This document shows positions 54,896-64,000 of a stretch of 64,000 nt of DNA, piece after piece. The stretch's first letter is position 1. Every line of letters starts with the position of its first letter. The position numbers and the translations under genes are program-made. The stretch is from Muricea muricata. Its lineage: Eukaryota; Cnidaria; Anthozoa; Malacalcyonacea; Plexauridae. Below the pieces are notes generated by a model. The model saw nothing but the letters and a program-made list of their open reading frames with translations, ran no database searches and had not been told where the DNA came from. The stretch lies in contig OY979717.1 in NCBI GenBank assembly GCA_963855995.1, positions 68,494,354 through 68,558,353 of the forward strand. The letters run 5' to 3'.

Positions 54896-55355
54896 TTGGC
54901 AATGTATGTATTGTACCAATTCTCTCGTAATGATACGGATTCACACATACTGTCTCACATTTCAAGTCAAATCCGTAAAGGCAAGAATCATTGTGCCGTA
55001 ATTCCATTTTCTGGATATCCGGCCACCTCCAAAGTCTTGTATATATAACATGAGGAAAGCCTTTTCTTTCGCAAACTTGTAATCTGCCATCTAGAGTTCG
55101 CGGGATTGTTACACATTTACTCGGGTCTTTGCCACGAGTAGAAACCGCTCTTATTAAAGCATCAAGTTCCTCTGTTTTTTTCCGTAGTTTCTTCACTAAC
55201 GATTCAATGGCCCTTTTAGCAAATTTTTCAGTCTCGCTATTCTCTCGTGTGTTCGCAAATAGTAAGAGATACATAACAATGTTCACATTTGGATCAGACG
55301 AACTGGGAATTCGTTTGTTATTTTCCAATTTGCGTGTCACGCTATCCATCGTCAT
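54896..55355 (-). CDS. First SMAD4-type MH1 domain exon with start codon (MH1-A)
   Basis: ATG at 55355 opens a 153-codon frame ending at donor CCAA|GTGAGT (phase 1). The protein has a short lead, then a complete co-SMAD MH1 domain: [72 protein letters not shown]. Zinc ligands (Cys in SKC, Cys in SCLY, Cys in VCVN, His in PYH) and the RLQVxxRK DNA-binding hairpin are intact. The co-SMAD form (GFPHVIYxRLWRWPD, FDLK) distinguishes it from R-SMADs. MH1 recognises GTCT/GGC-type SMAD elements in the nucleus. A second in-frame ATG lies two codons in. The MH2 domain, needed for trimer formation with R-SMADs, is not found downstream. Confidence 0.93.
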
Positions 55356-58300
55356 TGGGATTTGAGGTTATATTGTTGTTAAGACGTGAAATACGTACAT
55401 TGGGAAACATATGAACGTATTTTTGGTTGTAAACACGTTCACCGTAGATAATCCGAACGTAAATTAGTGTTGAGTGTTGTGCGCAGTGAACGCACTGAAA
55501 TGACTGAACACGACGCGTGTAGTACACATTGAGCTGCCCAATAGAAAGTTTATTTACATTTTTTTAACCAATCACATGCCGGAAATAAACAATAAAATTT
55601 AACCTGACACGCAACGAGATTCAAACAAGTGCCAGTGAATGCAAATATACCGCGGGAATTTTTACGGCGGATTTTAGTAAAAATACGGTCCCAATAATGT
55701 ATAGAAACTCAAAATTACTCGTTCATTTAGACTTGTAAAAAAGGCTTGACGTCAAATTGCTTGACGTCATTGAACAGTGATTGATACCTGTGCTTTCATG
55801 TTACATATTTACAACATTATACGACTTCTCATTTGTATAATAAATGTTAATTGCTGCTTTCTCATTTTCTCCAGCTTTTAAGGTCATTTCCCCTTACGTT
55901 TGGTCAAAGTTGAGGTGGAGCACGTACGATAAAATCAAGACAAAATAAAGGAACGTTTTTGTGCTGTCGCCAGACGACAATTAGGTCGATTCAGTCTGAT
56001 TGTCATGTCATAACCTTGGCCATCACAAGCGTTCTTGCTTAGAAACAGTACAGTAATTTGAATTGCTAATTGTCTGTAATCCAGATCTGGCTTTTAACAC
56101 ATTGCCTGCAGCACTTTCAGCCAACTAGTACCAAGGCAGTTCTTATATGACATTGGAGAGAAATGATAAAGGACACGATAGTTGATAGTGGTCAAGCCAC
56201 GTTTTTTAGAGTATTTTCAGCCAAAATTCCATGCATGACAATGGGACATGCCACACATATCAGTTTGAGTTTGGCAAGCTTACTGAATATTTAATTAGAG
56301 ATCAATGTCTACACAAACAATAACTGGGAGGATTTAATGCTGCTAGTTATTAGACTCTGTAGTATTGGTTCCTAGTAATACGGCTTCACGACCTATGAGG
56401 TATTTTTCTCAGAAAAGTTGAAAATCAAGCAAAAGTAATGCAGCAGCATATGATCATAGTCTTGTTAGAGCAGTTCAAGTCTTAAAAACGCCTGAGGCAT
56501 TACAACGCACTTGTCTCAGGCCTTGCTGCCAGCTGTCTGTTGATGTACTGCAGTCTTGCTGCCAGCTGTTTGTTGTTGCACTGAACATGCGAACATAAGA
56601 GTGCCGTAAAATGCATAATTATTAATAATTATTGGTATTTGAGCGTTTGAGACAGAGGCAAGGGGGGGGGGGCAAAATTTTGACCAAAATTGAAGATTTC
56701 AGCCCGGTAATTCAACAAAAACCATCTGGCAATACATCGGACAACAAAGTTGTTCTCAGACGACTTCTTAGTTTGAGCAAAATAATGCACATGTTGAAGT
56801 GCTGGTAACAAAATTAAAATTGTTACATAGTTGCGGACAAAATAGAAATGATTATGAATAGAAAGTTATGGGTTTAGAGGAAAACCTTTGATTATCGTGT
56901 TTTGTGATTGGCAAGAACGGAATATATAGACGTATCTATAGATTATTGTATTTCGTTGTTATAATCAACGACTGGCCAAGTATATCAACGTTGTTATATA
57001 GGTTGGTGACGAACGTAATTACCTGAATGTATCAACCTAGAAGTATGATAGGTTATCATTCGATCACGTGTCTTGAGGAGTTCAAATAAAAGGAAATAAT
57101 TATTTCTTAAACAAAAAATGTGAGAAGCATTGGTGCAATAAAATTATACAAGAAAATTTTACTACAAACTCTGTCTCATTTGTTGAAGGGCGTCATGGTT
57201 CATATGACTAATTCTTATTTAAAATAGCTACATGGTTCTTTGAATCTCGTTTTGACAGTTTTAACTTGTACATTTTAATCTGTAAACACAGTACGGTCAT
57301 CTGAAAATCAACCTTCTTAATCATATTTTCAATATAATAATTATAAATTATGTAATATATTAAGGTTTTAGTTTGGTTAAGATCTGGTTGAGATGTTACC
57401 GTGTTAAAATATTTGTTAATAATAATAATAATATTCTTTGTGCCCAAACTGTTATTTTTGAGAATTCATTTCGTTACTTTCGCTGTTACTGTTTTTTTCT
57501 GGAACAAGTTTTCCGGTTACACTTCCATGACACGAAAAATTACAGTGACAAAATAATTGATCAGTCGTTCTCATCAGAACGACGAATTTGACTGGCCGTT
57601 CTTATTAATTTTTTTATTGTATCATGCGAGTCATGGAAGTATAACCAGTTTCTGCTGTCAACTTTCGTTCAAAGTCTATGAGATTTATATTCATTAATTA
57701 TCTTCATCAGGTTGGCTCACATGGGGCGATTTTTGCTACAATTTTCTCTTTGCCACAATTTTTCTATGACTTGAACTTTGCATTGACATCAGCCATCAAG
57801 GACTGAAAGGACAATTGCCAATGGTCTACACCATGGTCTACACCTGTGCTTCACACTTTCACATCAATCAAAAGTAGAAATGACCGCTGCTACTATAAAA
57901 TCTTGCATTGCTATTATAACTGGAACTAGACCATTACAATAAATACTGATTCATTCGGGCGATTTTTTCATACCTAAACTATGCCAGGTTTGAAGTCATG
58001 ATCCTTGAAATTTTGCACCGATCGTAACTAAACAGCAAGATTTGAAATAGTACTTTGCGGCAGATTTCAAACATTCATATTCTTTCTCGTTACGTGTTAC
58101 GAAAGTACCGCCCCTGGTCTCATCAGTCATCACAAATCACAGACTGGGATTAAAGAACGGAACATTTGTGGTAATAACATGAAAAAATAGCTTTACGTTC
58201 GGGAAAGTACACGTGCTATCCTTTGACATCATGTCTTTTATTTTGTTTATGTTTCTCCGAGCACATATCTGTATACTGGATTTTTGCTGATTTTAGTTTG

Positions 58301-59142
58301 CTTGCGTCATCACAGCGGCATAAGCATGATGATATTGGCCATGTGCAACCAATTGATATAACCGAGCCAGTAAAACTGCGCTGCAGATTTTTCCGTTAAT
58401 ATTAGCTTATTACTTTGTAAGTATATTGGGTAAATGTGTTCATTGGTTCAGGCGTTACTTCATGTCAAACTTAGTTGATATTGGTACAAACCATCTCATG
58501 ATCTTGTGTATCGTTCTTTTATTTAAGTTATATAACATATAATACATAACTATATAACCAAAATACGTTGTTAATTATACATAATCATATAATCTCTGTG
58601 ATTGCCTTTCTTTTGTCACAATAATCAGTTTACAGTATTTATCAGTTCGCTGTTCCCACAGCAATGGAGGTTGCTAGGCTTATAGGAACGGATCATAGGG
58701 AGGAAAAAAATTATTAACTATTTTCGTATCCTCAGCAATGTTATCACTCACCTATCAGAATTAACATTCATGTCCAGCCTATCATGGCATATCCTTGTAT
58801 TTACTATGTTTAATGCCTCGATTCCTCGAACGCGTTCTTAAATCTTTCCAAGTATACTGGCAATAATTCTTTCACATTTTTCGTAAGGATAATTCTTCCA
58901 TTTCTTTTTCTCGGATCATGCACCTGTTGTTTTTGTAATTCCTTTTAATTGATATTTTTAAAGCCAGTATGAGCAAGGTGTAAAAACTTTTGTAAAAGGT
59001 AGTTAGTTTGATCGCAGGTTTTATTGTCACCATTGTTTTCTCGTCCTATTAACTGCACGAAGGTTTTAATAAGATTTAAGTAGCATTCGATATGTCTTTG
59101 AATGCCTGTGCCTTATCTTCTGAACCTCCCTGCCTTCTTCAG
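55356..59142. other. Upstream region of MH1-A, no gene recognised
   Basis: The promoter of the MH1 locus should lie in the first part; no clear TATA box is seen. A short direct duplication CTTGCTGCCAGCTGT occurs twice at 56522-56568. Remaining open frames lack motifs. Confidence 0.45.
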
Positions 59143-60730
59143 TACACTGCAACCCACAATGTTAGTTTTACAAGATATTTATGCCGTACGTATTCAAAAT
59201 GAGCATTGCCGCTATTCATTAAAACTTACGAACATCAAAACAAAGTTGTGAGAAAGAACTTTACGATGTTGATATTTGATGTTAGTCACATGACTGAAAA
59301 TATATGGCGCTGTTCCATATTTCAGGTGGACCGCCCTATTAGTTTTAAAAATATGATAGCACGATAAGACGTCGTTTTCAATTTAATTGGAAGTGGAAAC
59401 AACATTCTTCAACCAAAAATAGCATAGGTAACAACAAGAGAATGTTTTAGTTAGAAAATAAACGAACTTGGTGTCATAGTTGAAGGATTTTTCAAAGAAT
59501 ACGTGGAACGGAAGAAAAGAGGGATTCTGGACTGCTAAAATGGATATGAATGGGAGGCATTAGGCGTTTGAAGGAGAACTGTTCGTAAATTATCATGATC
59601 AACATCTAACAACATTTTGAGAAAGTTTGCTTTGCCATATATCTTCAAAACTAGCAATGATGGATTCCTGGTAAGCAATAATAATTCTAAAAGTACCTCC
59701 ACTGGTGTCGTGGAATAAACGTTTGGAACTGGATTGAGGCAAAAAAATGCTTGAGAGCACAACGGAAGTTTGTCCTTTTGACGGGTAGACGAAATCAGCA
59801 TGATAAAGCTTGGAAAATGCATGCATGGGTTAGATTATTGATATTCAATGATGGTATGTGACCGGCAAGGCTAAGGCCTAAGGAGTCAACAAAAAAGTGG
59901 TAAAGTAAACGAGTTCTGCTGATAACAACGGAAATAGAGATCAAAGGTCTCTTTTGCACATTTAGGCACATATGAAGACATGTTGGTTGCTAATAATACG
60001 GATCTAAATGACCGTTCTACCACTTCTTTGACAGGTACCTAAAGCCTTTCATCAGAAGTTCCATTTCCCAGCATTAGGGCATTATCATGTTGATCTTGAC
60101 TTGTCTGTCTTGTCTGTCTCGACTTGTTGTGCTTTCATGCACTTTTCGCTTAATCCAGTTTAAAACGTTTATTCCATGACTGTAGTTAGAATCCTTATTG
60201 CTTACCAGGAATCCATCATTGCTAGTTTTGAAGATATATGGCAAAGCAAACTTTCTCAAAATGTTGATAGACGTTGATCATGATAATTTACGAACAGTTC
60301 TCCTTCAAACGCCTAATACCTTCCATTCTTATCAACTTCAGAAGCCCAGAATCCCTCTTTTCCGCCGTTCCACGTATTCTTTGAAAAATCCTTCAACTAT
60401 GACACCAAGTTCGTTTATTTTCTAACTAAAACATTCTCTTGTTGTTACCTATGCTGTTTTTGGTTAAAGAATGTCGTTTCCACTTCCAATTAAGTTAAAA
60501 ACGACGTCTTATCGTGTTATCATATTTTGAAAACTAATAGCGTGGTCCACCTGAAATATGGAACAGCGCCATATATTTTCAGTCATGTGACTAACATCAA
60601 ATATCAACATCGTAAAGATCTTCTCACAACTTTGTTTTGATGTTCGTAAGTTTTAATGAATAGCAATGCTCATTTTGAATAAATATCTTATAAAACATCT
60701 TATAAAACTAATGTCGTGGGTCGCAGTGTA
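59143..60730. mobile_element. Large inverted-repeat element, arms about 610 bp
   Basis: The left arm (59143 to about 59763, starting TACACTGCAACCCACAATG) is the reverse complement of the right arm (about 60120 to 60730, ending GTGGGTCGCAGTGTA), with scattered substitutions and a central spacer of about 350 bp. Both arms carry the same short open frame, with LLTRNPSLLVLKIYGKANFL and DHDNLRTVLLQTPN, on opposite strands. No transposase motif is recognised. This is a foldback-type element or two inverted copies of one repeat. Confidence 0.75.
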
Positions 60731-60791
60731 GTTTAAGAAATTAAACAAGAGATATAACTCTATTTCATAATCTCCGACTCGATATGAGTCT

Positions 60792-60985
60792 GGCTAAGAA
60801 TTCTGTAAAGGCTAAAAATTCTGTCCTGTGGGGGGTACAACCAATTGGTTAGCATGTCACTAGTGGGACAATGCTCAATTGAAAAAAATGTGGCGAAGGC
60901 TAAGAATTTTGTAAAGGCTAAGAATTCTGTCTTGTGGGGAGGGGGGGTTACAACTAATGGTTAGCTTGTCACTAATTCAAGCTAG
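60792..60985. repeat. 106 bp tandem duplication
   Basis: The sequence GGCTAAGAATTCTGTAAAGG, then CTGTCCTGTGGGG and a GGTTAGCNTGTCACTA-like block, occurs from 60792 and again from 60898. Confidence 0.7.
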
Positions 60986-62659
60986 CTCACTATGTGTTGT
61001 TAAAGTTAATTCATTATACAATCTATCTATTGTGCCACTTTTTGCATTCGATTTTTATGGGACCATAAAAGCCAAAGATATGCCAGTGTAGCTTTGACAT
61101 CCTTCTACTTCGTTGTAGTGAGAGTAAGAGTCCACATCGTTTGGTAAATCTGCATTCTGAAAGTTTCACAGACACAGTTAAACATAGCATTATATAGCAT
61201 TTCACAGTTAAACATAGCATTACATTAAGATTATACTTATGCTTACTGTAGTCTTTGTGTGTTGATTTACAAATTTGTAAATCAAGAGAAATTAAACCTG
61301 GATATCCGCTATCCCCGTCTACTTCATAAATTTTTTTATGTTCTCCAGTGTCAAGTCAATAAAACGACGATGAAACATTAAGCAATAAAACAATCGTTAA
61401 TCAACAGCAACAGCATAGGGAGTACTCAGTACGGCCACTCAGCAGTGCAACATCTTCCCTTATTTTTATGCCATTGACTGGCCAGAATAATGACAGAACA
61501 ACCAGTTCAGCGCTTTAATTGGCCTGAGAATATAAGGACACAAACTTTGAAGGTTCCGACTCAAGTGGCGCTTCTGTTTATTTTCTATTCTGTGCGATAG
61601 CCGTAAACAGGTTATTAATTAACTTGGTAAATCAAATCGCCCTCCAGGCAATGTGTTAACTAAATGTCCTGCAGTTTTATAAAGTGGAATCTTTCCTGGT
61701 TTAACATGACAGCCTATCCATCCTTCCCAGCAAGATTTAAGAATTATAAATTTAGGTAGGTAGAGTCTGCAAAGCATATATCAAGACCTATCCAATCGGA
61801 TCTCTTGACGTATTTTGATATTGCTCAAGAATAAATTTCCTGAGATTGATGATCGCATGCTTGCGAGGGTTAAAAGAACAAAGCACTGATGCCGACTCTC
61901 AAGTATTTTTTCCTTAAAATAAAACAATGTTATTTATGATAACTTCCACTGTCTATTATCTTACATCATGCCTACTATTATATAAAGTTATCGCTGAGAA
62001 TGAAAAAATGATGTCAGATATCATGCATCGTCGGCTTGTTCTGTACCATGAGGCAAACTTTTAAAGTATGTCATAAAAACATTAGGTTTGCATTTTTCTA
62101 AGAGTCGGTTTTTCACCTAGACTAGACTACAGAAATTTAGATAGCAGACAACATGTTTTAGTAATATGTTAAATAAATAATTAATGTTTGCAAAGAAACT
62201 TTGTTCAAAAGACTACGTTGTCCTTCACTCTTTGCTTTGACCGCGTGAAGAAGCAGCAAGCGGTTCAAACTGTCAAACATGTACATCAACCACCAGAAAC
62301 TTGAAATCGTTCTTAATTTTGTTTTGAAAAAGTTTTTAACGCCAATTAGTGAAGGTCAAAAGTATTTAGATTTAACCACAAGTTTGTTTCATTTTCGACC
62401 TTAACTTCGGTGTTTTTGATCTTACTGGTAGAAAAAAACAACTGAAGGCTCTCGATCCATTGTGATTTCGCAACCCTTTCAAAAATTTAGATATTTACTA
62501 TTTAGTTAAATGCAGAGCTACAGGGTTTCCGTTCAATCACTAAGCGCAAACATTTTTTTATCATTTTTTTAAAACATACAAATTTCGTGGAGTAGAAGCT
62601 TGTTTAGGATTTCAAATGATACAAAAGCGATAAAGCTTGTAAATAATCGTTTCTTACAC
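60986..62659. other. Non-coding stretch, nothing recognised
   Basis: There is only a short direct duplication (CACAGTTAAACATAGCATTA, 61169 and 61204). Open frames lack motifs. Confidence 0.45.
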
Positions 62660-62666
62660 GCGAAAC

Positions 62667-62816
62667 CATAGGCGGCCCATTCAGTGCGTAGTTTCATATA
62701 GAGATCAGTGCGCACGTAAACACACTTCGTAGTTTATGATATAGTTAATTTACGAAGTGTGTTTACGTGCGCACTGATCTCTATATGAAACTACACACTG
62801 AATTGGGCCGCCTATG
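62667..62816. mobile_element. 150 bp near-perfect hairpin transposon
   Basis: The arms (62667 to about 62731 and 62751 to 62816) are inverse copies over about 65 bp with only a few mismatches. The ends are CATAGGCGGCCCA and TGGGCCGCCTATG. The direct repeat GCGAAAC flanks both sides (62660-62666 and 62817-62823), read as a 7 bp target-site duplication. The high arm identity suggests recent insertion. Confidence 0.82.
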
Positions 62817-63539
62817 GCGAAACGGATTCAGTTTTGAGCTTCAAACAGCAAACGTAAACAAGCTTTGTGATTCGACGCCAATTTCTGGCATGCATAAGAC
62901 CTCTGTCTGCGCTCATTGGTACTAGCACTCCAGTTGGCGTAATGAGTTACAGGTCCGGCAACAGGTTAAAGACTTGCACAAGTCAAACAACGTGATAAAC
63001 ATATATATGTAACTTTCCATTTTCGGAAATTTCAGGAAAGTGTAAACACTGCACCTCAAAGTACTTGTTAATTTCCACATGAAAAAATCATGATACAGTG
63101 CATAAATTTAAACTTTTAAAAACACTATGTCACTAATATATATTCATATATATAATAATTTTTGCAAGTTTTTATATAACTTATATCCAATAGAGCATTT
63201 CAGCTCAGATTCCACAGTCACCACGATCCTCGTCCAGGCTTGCGCTTCAGCTGTATTATTAGCAAGGCCAGCGAGGGGGGGGGGCAGGGGAAACAAAATG
63301 CTTGGGGCCCGGGCTGGTTTGGGGGCCCGAAATCTTGATAAAACATCTGGTCATTGGGCTACTGCCAAGGGGGCCCATAATGCGTAATCACTTGCTTGTC
63401 CTGGGGCCCGACCACGGCCTTGATTATTTGCGATGGTGTACCCTTTCAAAATAAAGTTCATTATAACATTATTATTCAAAGTATAATTATTAGCGCATTA
63501 TTATTATTATAATTATTATTATTATTATTAGCACATATT

Positions 63540-63700
63540 ACTTTACTATTAACACTGACAGACTGTCACTGATAAAGTTCCGAGCTAACGGATCGAAGGC
63601 TTGGCAATAATAAATTTGCGTGGTGTTTCCACAAAATTATACTTTAATTAATAATCACCTTGCAAACATACAAGGAACTTATTGTTATAATTATTCTTAC
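63540..63700. repeat. Penelope-type terminal fragment
   Basis: The block TCCGAGCTAACGGATCGAAG, then GGCAATAATAAATT and GTTTCCACAAAATTATA, matches the fragment in PDK intron 3. It is preceded by a (TTA)n-rich stretch (63490-63530). The retroelement assignment is inferred. Confidence 0.4.
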
Positions 63701-63944
63701 ATTCACGAAAAGTGAAGCCAATAGTGGTCTAATTTCGTGTCAGTTTAACATTAGGTTATGAATCAAAGTGAAACGATTGAAACGACATTCGCAGCAAACG
63801 ATGTCTACCGCGCCGACAGTTATTAGCGTTGTCAAACCAAATCTTCTACCGCGCTGTCGATCTTAACTTGCACAAGCCCCACATCGGTGTTTACATGGTA
63901 CTAGTTAGGTTTAAAACTGATCCGGTCAAACTATACCTGCCTTT

Positions 63945-64000
63945 TTAGGCGGCGAATTCTTCCGGGTAGGGGACTCAGATCGTTCCATTCCGTGGTTTTC
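63945..64000 (-). CDS. Possible first coding exon, partial at window edge
   Basis: The minus strand from 64000 has ATG at 63986-63984, in frame with MERSESPTRKNSPPKKA, and a donor-like GCAG|GTATAG near 63935. The Ser/Pro/Lys-rich composition resembles a disordered nuclear-protein N-terminus. With only about 50 nt and no homology, this is weak. The remaining exons would lie within this window on the minus strand, and none were recognised. Confidence 0.22.

Overview
This is a 64 kb window of nuclear DNA from an invertebrate animal. It is AT-rich, uses the standard genetic code, has short coding exons with GT-AG introns, and carries many mobile elements (CR1-like LINEs, a Penelope-like element, an integrase-type transposon fragment, a Crypton-like fragment and many small inverted-repeat elements). 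A SMAD4-type MH1 domain and a KMT2C/D-type PHD module point to Metazoa. The repeat mixture would fit a cnidarian, sponge or other marine invertebrate, but the sequence alone does not fix the phylum. All exon models were made by eye from homology, splice consensus and phase continuity, with no transcript data.

Layout. (1) About 480-1025, minus: a decayed integrase-domain transposon gene. (2) 1985-9454, minus: eleven phase-consistent exons of mitochondrial 3-oxoacyl-ACP synthase (OXSM), with the 5' exon(s) not found. (3) 9540-15200: a 5'-truncated LINE containing a nested small DNA transposon, a foldback element and a tandem array of CRE-like sites. (4) 15201-29011, plus: a complete 13-exon pyruvate dehydrogenase kinase gene (411 aa), whose 7.6 kb first intron holds a nearly full-length LINE and a damaged Penelope-like element. 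(5) 29012-36097: intergenic DNA between convergent genes, with a long (TA)n tract and a long foldback element. (6) 36098-55355, minus: the most unusual locus. Two successive exons each encode a complete SMAD4-type MH1 domain. A Pro/Ser-rich linker exon follows, then twelve exons (44213-36098) encoding a KMT2C/D-type N-terminal zinc-finger/ePHD/PHD region that ends without a SET domain. Codon phase is preserved across all 15 exons, from the ATG at 55355 to the TGA at 36098 (1028 codons plus stop), and I found no MH2 domain. The locus is therefore either one chimeric MH1-MH1-PHD gene or two adjacent same-strand genes, an MH1-only SMAD4 relative and a KMT2C-N/Lpt-like gene. (7) 55356-64000: no recognised gene except a possible partial first exon at the right edge, plus a 1.6 kb inverted-repeat element and a 150 bp near-perfect hairpin element.

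How the genes could work together. OXSM belongs to mitochondrial fatty acid synthesis, whose octanoyl product becomes the lipoyl arm of pyruvate dehydrogenase E2. PDK docks on that lipoyl domain and inhibits the complex. The two genes lie head to head. The MH1/PHD locus would encode a DNA-binding and histone-reading nuclear protein, possibly linking TGF-beta/BMP-type target sites to an MLL3/4-like module.
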